64,000 nt of DNA from DASWIG01 sp965371445 (GCA_965371445.1 CBDUYN010000003.1:71541-135540); one strand, 5' to 3'; shown: positions 1 to 7,862, counted from the first letter of the stretch. The notes: a model not told the origin generated them from the letters alone. Numbers and translations: made by a program.

Positions 1-611
1 TCCAGGCCAAGCTTCTGCGCGTCCTCCAGGAAGGCGAGGTGGAGCGCATCGGTGCCGAGCGCGTGGTCCAGGTCGACGTGCGGGTGATCGCCGCGACCCA
101 CCGTGACCTCCTGGAGGAGATCCGTGAAGGCCGTTTCCGCGAGGACCTCTACTACCGCCTGAACGTCTTCCCTGTCGAGCTGCCGCCGCTCAGGGCGCGG
201 CGCGGCGACGTAGCGCTCCTGGTGCGACACTTCGCCACCAGGGCCGCGAAGAAGCTCGGCCGCTCGCCGGTTCTGCCGTCCGGCGTCGAGGAGGCCCTGG
301 TGCGCTACGACTGGCCAGGAAACGTCCGCGAGCTCCAGAATGTGGTGGAACGGGCGGTGATCCTCGCCAGCGGCCCGCTCGCCAGCGAGCCCCTCGAGAT
401 CGACGACCTCCTCGGTCCGGCGGCGACACGGACGCCGGTTTCGGACGCCAAGTCACCGCGCCTGGAGGACGTCGAGCGCGACCATATCCGCCGCGTCCTC
501 GAGCAGACCGGCGGCCGGATCGACGGCCCCAGCGGCGCCGCCGAGGTCCTGGACTTGAATCCCAGCACCCTGCGTTCCCGGCTACGCAAGCTCGGGATCG
601 AGCGTCCGTAG
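1..611 (+). CDS. Sigma-54-dependent transcriptional activator, C-terminal part (5' truncated by window edge)
   Basis: The frame is open from the first base, so the N-terminus lies outside the window. What remains is the second half of an AAA+ sigma-54 activator domain, with RVIAATHRDL (sensor I region) and REDLYYRLNVFPVELPPLR, then the WPGNVRELQN motif of bEBPs. A C-terminal Fis-type helix-turn-helix follows (LNPSTLRSRLRKLGI). Such proteins bind upstream palindromes and use ATP hydrolysis to open promoters held by sigma-54 RNA polymerase. Four strong -24/-12 promoters lie in the next 8 kb, so this is the likely local regulator; that link is inference. The sensory domain is not visible. Confidence 0.95.
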   Translation, partial: QAKLLRVLQEGEVERIGAERVVQVDVRVIAATHRDLLEEIREGRFREDLYYRLNVFPVELPPLRARRGDVALLVRHFATRAAKKLGRSPVLPSGVEEALVRYDWPGNVRELQNVVERAVILASGPLASEPLEIDDLLGPAATRTPVSDAKSPRLEDVERDHIRRVLEQTGGRIDGPSGAAEVLDLNPSTLRSRLRKLGIERP

Positions 612-686
612 CTCCGTGTTCGCCGAATTGATCAGAGACCAAGCTCGGCCAACCCTGCGTGTTCGTCCGGTCGTACGATCAACGTC

Positions 687-1325
687 TTACTCATGTCGTC
701 CTCCTTCTTTCGTAGTAGTGGTAAGAGGAGAGCGAGCCGCGAGCTCGGCTTCGAGCTCCTCGATCCGTTTCTCGAGTTTCTCGATCACGGGAGCGAGCTC
801 ATCCTCCGTGAAGCGCGGTCGGATGTGCTGGGGGCAGTTCACGTCCCAGGCCTCGACGTGGAAGACGATGGCGCGCTCGGGACGGCCTCTGTAGTCGGGA
901 TCGACCAAGTGGGCAAGCAAATCAGGATCGTCCTCAACCACTTCCGCCCGGCCCCAGATCTTGACACGCCGGCGGTTCGGGTAGTCCATGAGGAAGAGGA
1001 AGGCCTGGTCGTTCTCGGAGAGATTGCCCACCGAGATGTACTGTCGATTGCCCGAGTAGTCCGCGAAGGCGAGCGTGTGCTCGTCCACGACCTTGAGAAA
1101 GCCACGGTACCCACCCCGGTGCTGGATGTAGGGCCGTCCCGCGGCGCTGGCGGTTCCGAAGTAGAAGGAGTCACGCGCGGCGATGAATTCCCTCAGGTCA
1201 GGGCTGATCCGATCGCTCCATCCGCCTTTCTCCTCCATCCGCGAATATCCTCGGCGCGAACCCAGCCTTTCCTGGTGGGCCTTGACCGCGGGCGTGAATG
1301 CGATGTCGCTGACGATGGAAGGCAT
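687..1325 (-). CDS. Pyridoxamine 5'-phosphate oxidase-like flavin-binding protein
   Basis: A 212-residue protein of the PNPOx-like split-barrel family, recognised from SFYFGTASAAGRPYIQHRGG, VDEHTLAFADYSGNRQYIS and the RVKIWGRAEVVEDD block. These are typical of FMN- or F420-binding pyridoxamine-oxidase-fold proteins of unknown substrate. The C-terminus ends in a charged helix (VIEKLEKRIEELEAEL) that could be a coiled coil. The start at 1325 was chosen over an in-frame upstream ATG because GGAGACAGACC precedes it and the sigma-54 promoter lies about 40 bases further up. It is transcribed away from the alpha/beta hydrolase gene. Confidence 0.85.
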   Translation of the reverse strand: MPSIVSDIAFTPAVKAHQERLGSRRGYSRMEEKGGWSDRISPDLREFIAARDSFYFGTASAAGRPYIQHRGGYRGFLKVVDEHTLAFADYSGNRQYISVGNLSENDQAFLFLMDYPNRRRVKIWGRAEVVEDDPDLLAHLVDPDYRGRPERAIVFHVEAWDVNCPQHIRPRFTEDELAPVIEKLEKRIEELEAELAARSPLTTTTKEGGRHE

Positions 1326-1375
1326 GGTCTGTCTCCGGTTCTGTCCGAGCTCCCTGCTGCGGACGCCATGTAGAA

Positions 1376-1391
1376 GCAACAACCGTGCCAG
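1376..1391 (-). promoter_or_regulatory. Sigma-54 (-24/-12) promoter of the PNPOx-like gene
   Basis: The minus strand reads CTGGCACGGTTGTTGC, matching the TGGCAC-N5-TTGC consensus exactly. The GC element is about 50 bases upstream of the chosen ATG at 1325. Confidence 0.85.
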
Positions 1392-1421
1392 CGCCGGAAC
1401 GCACTGCGGAAGGTGACGTAA

Positions 1422-1571
1422 CGCCTTTGTTCTCAGTCATTTGGCGAGATTCAGAAGGGCCGCCTGATAGGCCCCGCGGGTCGCGAAATATCACGGGCTC
1501 TCGAGATATCGCGGCCGCGAGTCGCCGTCACCGGTCCGTCCGGATCTCGCCAAATGGCTGAAAACAAAGGC
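1422..1571. promoter_or_regulatory. Shared enhancer region of divergent sigma-54 promoters
   Basis: Between the two divergent -24/-12 promoters lies an inverted pair of about 28 bases (minus 1422-1450, plus 1543-1571) sharing CCAAATG, CTGA and AACAAAGGC. At its centre (1481-1514) is an imperfect palindrome, TCGCGAAATATC ... GATATCGCGG. A related TCGCGAAAT-type palindrome occurs at 7863-7897 and 4235-4285, upstream of other sigma-54 promoters. The centre is probably the activator binding site. The flanking blocks sit where IHF-type bending sites usually lie. Both roles are inferred from position and conservation. Confidence 0.6.
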
Positions 1572-1602
1572 TCTCCTTCCCGTTCCTCGTTGTGTCGGAG
1601 CG

Positions 1603-1618
1603 CTGGCACGGCGATTGC
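1603..1618 (+). promoter_or_regulatory. Sigma-54 (-24/-12) promoter of the alpha/beta hydrolase gene
   Basis: CTGGCACGGCGATTGC matches the sigma-54 consensus with correct GG-N10-GC spacing, about 58 bases before the ATG at 1677. Confidence 0.85.
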
Positions 1619-1676
1619 TTTCTCCCAGGGTGTCCGCGGCATGAAGCTCGGACGAAATCGGAAAGGAAAGAACAAC

Positions 1677-2747
1677 ATGCTCACACTGAAGGATAAAGCT
1701 TCCTACCTCATCCTCGCCTTCGCCGCCTTCCTCGCCCTGGGCGCCGCGGCTCAGGCCGCCGACAAGATTCAGGCCACGGCTGTCGACACGCCGCAGGTCC
1801 GGTATCGTACGGTCGAGATCGACGGGCAATCGATCTTCTATCGCGAGGCCGGTTCGCCGGACGCACCCACTCTGCTGTTGCTGCACGGTTTCCCGACCTC
1901 CTCGCACATGTTTCGCAACCTGATTCCTGCCCTGGTGGACCAGTTTCACCTGGTGGCGCCGGACTACCCCGGCTACGGGAACAGCTCGATGCCCGCGGTG
2001 GACGAGTTCGACTACACCTTTGACAACCTCAGCCGGATCGTCGAGAAGCTCACCGTGAAGCTCGGTCTCAAGCGTTACAGCTTGTACCTGATGGACTACG
2101 GTGCTCCGATCGGTTTCCGGCTGGCCGCGAAACATCCCGAGCGAGTCGAGTCGCTCATTATTCAGAACGGCAACGCCTACGTCGAGGGGATCGACAACGA
2201 CTTCTGGGAGCCGATCAAGGAATACTGGAAGGATCGTACGGCCGTCAACAAAGGTCTCGACAACGCGTGGTGGAAGAACGTCAAGACCGCTTACCAGAAG
2301 CCGAACATGTCGAACGAGGAAGCGCTCCGCTTCCTCGTGACCCTGGGAGCGACGCAATGGCAGTACACCAACGGTGTTCGCGACAAGGAGACGATTAGTC
2401 CCGACAACTGGCACGTCACGCAGAGACTGCTGGATCGGCCAGGCAACGTGGCCATTCAACTTCAGTTGTTCTACGACTACGGCAGCAATCCGCCGCTCTA
2501 TCCCAGCTGGCAGGCATATTTTCGCCAGTACCAGCCGCGGACGCTGATCGTCTGGGGAGAGAAGGACGAAATCTTCCCGGCGGCGGGCGCCCATCCGTAC
2601 AAGCGAGATCTGAGGAATCTCGAATTTCACCTGCTCGAGACCGGCCATTTCGCCCTCGAGGAAGACGGCGATCTCATCGCCGAGTATATCCGCAACTTCC
2701 TGTCGCCGAGGCCTTCAACGGCGGCCCTCGGCGCCGGGAAGCGGTAG
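1677..2747 (+). CDS. Exported alpha/beta hydrolase, haloalkane dehalogenase/epoxide hydrolase type
   Basis: 356 residues. The first 27 form a signal peptide (hydrophobic YLILAFAAFLALGAAAQA), so the enzyme probably acts in the periplasm. The alpha/beta-hydrolase core shows the oxyanion motif HGFPTS. The nucleophile elbow LMDYGAPIG places Asp140 where esterases have Ser, as in haloalkane dehalogenases and epoxide hydrolases. The acid is Asp297 in WGEKDEIFP and the base is His324 in ETGHFALEE. The start at 1677 follows AAAGGAAAG and gives a proper signal peptide; an upstream in-frame ATG at 1554 lies before the promoter. Halide- versus epoxide-specificity cannot be decided from sequence. Confidence 0.9.
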   Translation: MLTLKDKASYLILAFAAFLALGAAAQAADKIQATAVDTPQVRYRTVEIDGQSIFYREAGSPDAPTLLLLHGFPTSSHMFRNLIPALVDQFHLVAPDYPGYGNSSMPAVDEFDYTFDNLSRIVEKLTVKLGLKRYSLYLMDYGAPIGFRLAAKHPERVESLIIQNGNAYVEGIDNDFWEPIKEYWKDRTAVNKGLDNAWWKNVKTAYQKPNMSNEEALRFLVTLGATQWQYTNGVRDKETISPDNWHVTQRLLDRPGNVAIQLQLFYDYGSNPPLYPSWQAYFRQYQPRTLIVWGEKDEIFPAAGAHPYKRDLRNLEFHLLETGHFALEEDGDLIAEYIRNFLSPRPSTAALGAGKR

Positions 2748-2987
2748 AGACGTCCAAGGCGGCGGCTTGAGCAAGCCCTGAGAAGAGGCGGCCGGCCGGG
2801 TCGAGCCCCGGGCCGTCGTCGACCGCCGCCCGGGGGCCGGGCGAGAGAATGAACGGTCCTCGGATTGTTGGGAGTGCCGGAGATGTCCGCGAAAGCGAAC
2901 CGCGGTGGATCCGTGGTAGCCTCGGTATCCAAGGAGCTGGAGAATGTTCGTAGGCCACTACGGAGCCGCGTTGATAGGAGCGTAGCC

Positions 2988-3489
2988 ATGAAGAGAGCCC
3001 TCGCGGTCGGTGTGATCGTCCTCATGGGGGCAGCCGCCTGCACGACCTCGGTTCAGCTTCCGGATCTGGGTCGCCTGTACGACCAGGCTGCTCAACACCA
3101 CAAGGAGCTCCGCAACCCGGCTATCGTCATCCCCGGCATCCTCGGCTCCCGGTTGACGGACTCCACCTCCGGGCGCACCGTATGGGGCACCTTCGGGGGT
3201 GGCGCCGCCCACCCGCACAAGCCGGACGGGGCTCTCCTGGTGTCGCTGCCCATGCGCGAGGGCGCGGCGCTCAGGGAGCTGCGTGAGCCACGCCGCCGGG
3301 GACGGTTCGGTACTGCGCACGAGCGCTCTCATGGACGAGCGGGTTGGCCGCCCCTGGACGCCGAACCTCCAATAGCCGATCGCTTGGACCCATGTCTCGT
3401 TCCTGTTCAGCGATCATCTCGGGATGACGAAAGATCCGAGCTTTTTCGACAACGTTCTGTACCTCTTGCTGGAAGACCCGCGGGATTAA
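2988..3489 (+). pseudogene. Broken LCAT-like lipoprotein acyltransferase/lipase
   Basis: The N-terminus is a lipoprotein signal (lipobox MGAAAC) followed by the family motif AIVIPGILGSRL and VSLPMREGAALRELRE, typical of lecithin:cholesterol acyltransferase-like proteins. The frame is then lost near 3275-3290. The other end of the same family (GDGSVLRTSALMDERVG, then SFLFSDHLGMTKDPSFFDNV) continues in the +1 frame to a stop at 3487-3489, interrupted by TAG at 3373-3375. The central catalytic region, about half to two thirds of a normal protein, is missing. The good ribosome site (AGGAG) before 2988 is intact. Confidence 0.75.
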
Positions 3490-3634
3490 ATGCAACGCGC
3501 CCGATGACAGTGTGTTGAATAGGCCTTCCAGTTTGTCTTGGATGAACATGTCGAAATCCTCTTGAAGCAAAAGCCCCGGCTCGGAGGCTGGCCGCCCGTG
3601 GCTGGCCGCCCGAGCCGGGGGATCTCCGGATCCC

Positions 3635-4065
3635 TCACGCTGCCCACGGCAGTAGCACGAGGTTGCCGGCGATCTGGTTGGTCGAGATCAGGCGATGGGC
3701 CTCCGCGGCCTCGGCGAGAGGCAGCACGCGATCGAGCACGGGCTTGATCTTGCCCTCCCGCACGAAGTCGAGCCCGGTGCGGAGCTCGTCGATGTCGGCG
3801 GCCAGAGCGCCACGGATCTGCTTCTGGCCAAAGAAGAAATTGCGGATGTCGAAGGTCACTTCGAGGCCGGCCACGAATCCGACCGCCACGAGAATGCCCT
3901 GGCCACGCAGGGCGTCGAGGCCTTCAGGAGCCGATCGCCACCCTGCGCAGCACCCCCGGTCGCCGTCACACAAAGAGTCAACACCAGGCTCACCAGGAGG
4001 CGCCTGTTGAAGCTCCGGTACCGGTCGTCGCCGGACGGGGTCACAAATCGAGTCGTGGTCGTCAT
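3635..4065 (-). pseudogene. Exported-protein N-terminus joined to the C-terminus of a zinc-type alcohol dehydrogenase
   Basis: Reading from 4065 there is a good ribosome site (AAGGAG) and about 45 residues with a signal-peptide-like stretch (RRLLVSLVLTLCVTATGGAA). Without a natural end this runs into another frame encoding the last ~95 residues of an MDR alcohol dehydrogenase/quinone reductase (GILVAVGFVAGLEVTFDIR ... ISTNQIAGNLVLLPWAA). It therefore looks like a deletion that fused two unrelated genes out of frame. The sigma-54 promoter upstream (4147-4162) is still perfect. No functional product is expected except possibly a short exported peptide. Confidence 0.65.
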
Positions 4066-4146
4066 GGTTTTCTCCTTCTCGAGGTTGTTCATGGCCGCCC
4101 TCGGATCGCTCGCCGAGAATGTCAGCCGTTCGGAGGTACCCTTGGA

Positions 4147-4162
4147 GCAACTTCCGTGCCAC
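4147..4162 (-). promoter_or_regulatory. Sigma-54 (-24/-12) promoter before the broken exported-protein gene
   Basis: The minus strand reads GTGGCACGGAAGTTGC, an exact TGGCAC-N5-TTGC match, about 80 bases upstream of the ATG at 4065. Confidence 0.8.
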
Positions 4163-4234
4163 CCCCGAGAGTGGAGCTAATTGACTGATGGGAAAGGACT
4201 TGGCCCTTGGTCTGAAGACCAGACTCCGGCCGCA

Positions 4235-4285
4235 GGATCTCGCGGCTCCGCGGACTTTCGCGTCGCCAGGCGCGAAATCTCGTGG
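4235..4285. promoter_or_regulatory. Putative activator (UAS) sites
   Basis: GGATCTCGCGG and CGCGAAATCTCGTGG resemble the TCGCGAAATNTCGCG-type sites at 1481-1514 and 7863-7897. They lie 75-120 bases upstream of the minus-strand sigma-54 promoter, a normal enhancer position. Confidence 0.45.
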
Positions 4286-4440
4286 TAGGCTGGAGCCAGC
4301 CTTGGAACGGTGCCGACGAATCGTCTCGGGGTTCCCCCGGACCTGGTTCGCGAGGTCGATCTCCTGACCGTTGACCCGCCGGGCGTCGGAAGCCGCCGAC
4401 GTGCGCAGCCGCTCGGCGACCAGCCCGTTGGGGCAACTCC

Positions 4441-4480
4441 AGCCGCTATGCTTGTGGCTTGTAAGAGGCTATCATGGGGG
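4441..4480 (+). repeat. 40-bp intergenic repeat, copy 1
   Basis: About 40 bases beginning AGCCGCTATGCTTG and ending GGCTATCATGGGG recur at 7813-7852 with only a few differences. Both copies sit at the edge of a sigma-54 control region. Function unknown; it contains a poor GG-N10-GC match that may be coincidental. Confidence 0.6.
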
Positions 4481-4491
4481 CACGATGACGG

Positions 4492-5358
4492 ATGAACGAC
4501 CTTGGCACCGCGGTGAGCACCGAGGCCACTAGCACTGAATTCGACCGGGCCGTGGCTCTCAACCGGGTCGACGACGGCCGATGGCAGGCCGAGATCCAAG
4601 ACGGTTGGGACTTCGCCGGTACGCCCAATGGCGGCTACTTGCTCTCGATCGCCTCGGGAGCGCTCATCGAGCTGACCGGCCGGCCCGACCCCATTACGAT
4701 CACCGCCCACTACCTGGCGGCGGCCCATCCGGGATCCGCAGAGTTGGACGGGGAGTTGGTGAAGGTGGGGCGGCGACACGCCACCGCGCGAGCCGCGCTT
4801 CGCCAGGGCGGCCGGGTGGTCGCCCAGGTGCTCGGAACCTTCGGCCATCTCTCGGAGTCCCCCTCCGGCCTCTGTCACCAAGCGGGGCTGCCCGACCTGC
4901 CACCACCGGAAAGCTGTGTAACCCCGGCACCCAGCCCGGGCGGATTCGTCCCGCCCCCCATCACCGAGCGGGTGGAGATCCGGCTCCACCCGGTCCATGC
5001 GGGCTTCGCCGTGGGCCGGCCCCACGGACGAGCCGAAATGGGCGGCTGGGCCAGGTTCGCGGACGCCCGCCCAGTGGACACCCACGCTCTCCCGCTGCTG
5101 GCGGACTCCTTCCCGCCGCCGGTCTTCAACTGCGGAATCCGCCTGGCCTGGGTGCCCACGATCGAGCTGACTGTGCACGTGCACAAGCGCCCGGCCCCCG
5201 GCTGGCTGGGCGAGTGGTTCACCACCGATCACATCGCCGGCGGGTATCTGGAGGAAGACGGTGTGATCTGGGACCAGACGGGTGACGTGGTCGCGGTGTC
5301 CCGGCAAATGGCCATCCTGCCCCGCGAGCCAGCGAAGTCGGAATCTGGCGTCAGCTAA
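4492..5358 (+). CDS. Acyl-CoA thioesterase-like (TesB/hotdog) protein
   Basis: 288 residues with the double-hotdog layout of acyl-CoA thioesterase (TesB-like) families. An N-terminal hotdog carries WDFAGTPNGGYLLSIASGAL (the central helix with the conserved NGGY), DPITITAHYLAAAHPG and the strand block VKVGRRHATARAALRQGGR. The C-terminal hotdog has GGWARFAD, FNCGIRLAWVPTIELTVHVH and LGEWFTTDHIAGGYLEEDG. It probably hydrolyses acyl-CoA thioesters in the cytoplasm; chain length is unknown. No strong ribosome site precedes the ATG. The 34-base gap to the next gene suggests co-transcription. Confidence 0.8.
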   Translation: MNDLGTAVSTEATSTEFDRAVALNRVDDGRWQAEIQDGWDFAGTPNGGYLLSIASGALIELTGRPDPITITAHYLAAAHPGSAELDGELVKVGRRHATARAALRQGGRVVAQVLGTFGHLSESPSGLCHQAGLPDLPPPESCVTPAPSPGGFVPPPITERVEIRLHPVHAGFAVGRPHGRAEMGGWARFADARPVDTHALPLLADSFPPPVFNCGIRLAWVPTIELTVHVHKRPAPGWLGEWFTTDHIAGGYLEEDGVIWDQTGDVVAVSRQMAILPREPAKSESGVS

Positions 5359-5392
5359 GCCCCAAACAGACGCACCGAAAGGACAAGGCACG

Positions 5393-5797
5393 ATGAACAC
5401 CATGATTGATTTCCTCCGGACGATGCTGACTCTTCCCAGGTCTTGGGTCGCATGGGTGATGTTGCTGATGACCGTGAATATGGTCATCCCCATGTTCTAC
5501 CTCTACACACCTGAGGGCAGGGTCGTGCTCGGAGCGATGATGTTCGGGGCAATCGCGCAAACCGTGATCTTCTCGGCCAAGGGTTTCGTCCGACTTCTCG
5601 GAATCGGCCACATCCTGTGGGTTCCTATGATCGTCTGGCTGTGGGGGCGTCTCGATCTGGCTGAGGCAGGGAGCTTTTTCCGGTACTGGCTGTTGGCCAC
5701 CATGATTTTGAACGCGATTTCCCTGATCATCGACGCCGCGGACGTTTTCCGCTACGTGAGAGGCGAACGCGCCCCTTCCCTCCAGCTGCAGAAGTGA
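5393..5797 (+). CDS. Small four-helix membrane protein, unknown function
   Basis: 134 residues with about four predicted membrane helices (WVAWVMLLMTVNMVIPMFYL, VVLGAMMFGAIAQTVIF, IGHILWVPMIVWLWG, YWLLATMILNAISLIID). The start at 5393 follows AAAGGACAAGG; an upstream in-frame ATG at 5282 would lie inside the thioesterase gene. It sits between the thioesterase and the DedA-rhodanese gene on the same strand. I do not recognise a characterised family. Confidence 0.75.
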   Translation: MNTMIDFLRTMLTLPRSWVAWVMLLMTVNMVIPMFYLYTPEGRVVLGAMMFGAIAQTVIFSAKGFVRLLGIGHILWVPMIVWLWGRLDLAEAGSFFRYWLLATMILNAISLIIDAADVFRYVRGERAPSLQLQK

Positions 5798-5807
5798 GAA
5801 TCCCGCA

Positions 5808-6752
5808 GTGGATCAGACCCTGGCATTCTTGGCTCAGTACGGGTACGCCGTCCTCTTCATCTTCGTGCTCGCCGAGCAGATCGGCCTGCCGATTCCCGCC
5901 GTCCCATTCTTGCTGGCCGGCGGCGCGCTCTCCCGCCATGGGCACATGGACCTCGGTCTCGCCTTCGGTCTCTGTCTGGCGGCGTCGCTGCTGAGCGATG
6001 TCGGGTGGTACGAGGTCGGCCGCCGAAAGGGAGGCCGGGTCATGAAGTTGCTCTGCCGAATCTCCCTCGAGCCCGACTCGTGCGTGCGGCGCACCGAGGG
6101 TTTCTTTGCCAGGTACGGAGCCCGATCCCTGGTCGTGGCGAAATTCGTCCCTGGGTTCAACACCGCGGCGCCGCCCATAGCCGGCGCCTTAGGCATGCGG
6201 CGGACCCGCTTCTTACTCTTCGACAGCATGGGAGCCGTGCTGTGGATCGGCTCCTTCATGGCTCTGGGCTACGCCTTCGGCAACCAGCTCGAGCTGCTCG
6301 CCACCGAGGCCTCGCGAATGGGCGGCGGGCTGCTGGCGATTCTGCTCGTCGCGCTGGTCGCCTACGTCCTCGCCAAGTACATCCAGCGCCAGCGGTTCTT
6401 GAGCGAGCTTCGCGTTGCCCGCATCCATCCCGAGGAGCTCGACCGCCGGCTCGAGACCGGCGAGGAGATGGTGGTGGTCGACTTGCGGCACTCCATCGAC
6501 TTCGAGCACGACCCGCGCTCCATCCCTGGAGCCATCCACCTTCCCGTCGAGGAGATTGAGAAACGGCACGAGGAGATCCCCCGCGACCGAGAGATCGTCC
6601 TCCTGTGCACCTGACCGAACGAGGCCTCCAGCGCCCGGGTGGCGCTACTGCTGCGGAGTCGGGGCTTGAAACGGGTCAGGCCGTTGACCGGTGGGCTCGA
6701 GGCGTGGCGAAGCGCTGGTTTTCGCCTCGAGGCCATCAAAACCGGGCCGTAA
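5808..6752 (+). CDS. DedA-family membrane protein fused to rhodanese; in-frame UGA, candidate selenoprotein
   Basis: Residues 1-200 are a DedA/VTT membrane domain (GYAVLFIFVLAEQIGLPIPAVP; FARYGARSLVVAKFVPGFN). A rhodanese domain follows (LDRRLETGEEMVVVDLRHS; DPRSIPGAIHLPVEEIE). The frame meets TGA at 6612-6614 inside the rhodanese catalytic loop, reading LLCT-UGA-PNEASSARVALLL. It then stays open with clearly rhodanese sequence (RVRPLTGGLEAWRSAGF) to TAA at 6750-6752. DedA-rhodanese relatives, as I recall them, have Cys at the UGA position (CTCPNE). A 6-bp hairpin starts 15 bases after the UGA. Either UGA encodes selenocysteine (314 residues) or this is a nonsense mutation giving a 268-residue truncation. 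The last 17 bases overlap the convergent gene. Confidence 0.6.
6630..6646 (+). other. bSECIS-like stem-loop downstream of in-frame UGA
   Basis: AGCGCC-CGGGT-GGCGCT forms a perfect 6-bp stem with a 5-base apical loop whose second base is G. The stem starts 15 bases and the loop 21 bases after the UGA at 6612. This fits the bacterial SECIS pattern of a short hairpin with a G early in the loop, roughly 16-37 bases from UGA. Short hairpins are common in GC-rich DNA, so this is suggestive only. Confidence 0.45.
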
Positions 6753-7737
6753 GGACGACGAGCTTTCCCTCGGCGCGGTTCTCTTCCATGACGCGATGTG
6801 CCTCCACGATCTCGTCAAGCCTGAACACTCGCCCAAGCTTCACGCGGCTGTGCCCGGCTTCGACCTCGCGGACGAGCTCCTGAAGCGGAGTCCTCTCGAA
6901 ATCCTCGGCTTCCCCTGCGTAGGCTGTCAGGTATACGGAGCTCGGAATGGCTTCCATCGGCGCGAAGCGCTCGAAGTCCCACTTGTTGCCGACGATCCCC
7001 GTCATGCAGACGACGCCGTGACGCTTGACGGCCTGAAGCGAGTCGAGCAGCGTTGTCGTCCCGACGAGCTCCAGAACGTGGTCGACCCCACCGGGAAACG
7101 CGCGGCGGACCTCCTCGGCGATGCTGCCGGTGTCGATGAAGACGGCATCCGCGCCGTTGTCGCGGAGGAGCTGTTCACGTTCCGGGCGACGACTGGTCGC
7201 CGCGACAGTGACTCCATGTTTCCGCGCCAGGACCGCCGCCGCGAGCCCCACGGAGGTCGTGCCACCGCGAATGAGGAGGGTCTGGCCGGATCGCACCTGG
7301 AGGGCGGTGTGGAGGGAGCCCCACGCGGTCTGGATCATCTCGGGAAGCGCACCGAGCGTCGGCCAGTCAAGCGTCGTGTCGAGCGTTTGCACCTGCCTGG
7401 CCGGAACGCAGGTGTATTCGGCGTAGGAACCGTCGAACTGTCGGCCCATACCTCCCATCGCCGTGGCGACGGTCTGGCCCGGCGAGAGCTCGGTACCCGG
7501 AGCGGACACGACTTCTCCCACCGCCTCGATCCCGAGAATACGCGGGAAGGTGACCGAAGGCGACTGGCCTTGCCGCGTGAACAGCTCGGAGCGGTTGAGC
7601 CCGAAGGCGCGAGCTCGGATCAGCACCCAGCCCGGCTTCGGCTTCGGCACGGGCCGTTCCTGGAGGCTCAGAACCTCCGGCGGTCCTGGTCGTTCGACGA
7701 CGACAGCCTGCATGCTCGTACCCATGGTGGTGGCCAT
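6736..7737 (-). CDS. Zinc-independent quinone oxidoreductase-like MDR dehydrogenase
   Basis: 333 residues of the medium-chain dehydrogenase/reductase superfamily. The N-terminal GroES-like domain shows PKPKPGWVLIRARAFGLNRSEL and ILGIEAVGEVVSAPG. The cofactor domain has the NADPH-binding loop LLIRGGTTSVGLAAAVLA and ends with VFRLDEIVEAHRVMEENRAEGKLVVL. The structural zinc cysteines of alcohol dehydrogenases are absent, as in quinone reductases (QOR/zeta-crystallin type). The likely role is NADPH-dependent reduction of quinones or enals. GGGAG lies close before ATG 7737, with a second in-frame ATG four codons later. A weak sigma-54 promoter (7787-7802) precedes it. Confidence 0.85.
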   Translation of the reverse strand: MATTMGTSMQAVVVERPGPPEVLSLQERPVPKPKPGWVLIRARAFGLNRSELFTRQGQSPSVTFPRILGIEAVGEVVSAPGTELSPGQTVATAMGGMGRQFDGSYAEYTCVPARQVQTLDTTLDWPTLGALPEMIQTAWGSLHTALQVRSGQTLLIRGGTTSVGLAAAVLARKHGVTVAATSRRPEREQLLRDNGADAVFIDTGSIAEEVRRAFPGGVDHVLELVGTTTLLDSLQAVKRHGVVCMTGIVGNKWDFERFAPMEAIPSSVYLTAYAGEAEDFERTPLQELVREVEAGHSRVKLGRVFRLDEIVEAHRVMEENRAEGKLVVLTARF

Positions 7738-7786
7738 TTGTGTCTCCCTGCTGTTACCGGCCCCAAAGTCTGATCGACGATCCCAA

Positions 7787-7802
7787 GCGGCTTGTGTGCC
7801 AG
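7787..7802 (-). promoter_or_regulatory. Possible weak sigma-54 promoter of the quinone oxidoreductase gene
   Basis: The minus strand reads CTGGCACACAAGCCGC. The -24 element is perfect and GG-N10-GC spacing is right, but the -12 box is CCGC rather than TTGC. It is 50 bases upstream of the ATG. Confidence 0.45.
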
Positions 7803-7812
7803 CCAGGCAGCC

Positions 7813-7852
7813 AGCCGCTATGCTTGCGGCTTGTGAAAGGCTATCATGGGGT
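7813..7852 (+). repeat. 40-bp intergenic repeat, copy 2
   Basis: Near-copy of 4441-4480 (AGCCGCTATGCTTG ... GGCTATCATGGGG). It lies between the weak minus-strand promoter and the palindromic UAS. Confidence 0.6.
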
Positions 7853-7862
7853 AGCCCCCCGG

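Noticed and set aside
2988..3489. Recoding at the in-frame TAG of the LCAT-like gene
   Set aside because: The gene also has a frameshift and a large internal deletion, so simple decay is the better explanation.
3271..3570. Minus-strand frame of 99 codons
   Set aside because: Antisense to the C-terminal part of the LCAT-like pseudogene (FSDHLGMTKDPSFFDN), which explains the sequence better.
4177..5493. 438-codon minus-strand frame
   Set aside because: Antisense to the thioesterase gene, with no recognisable domain.
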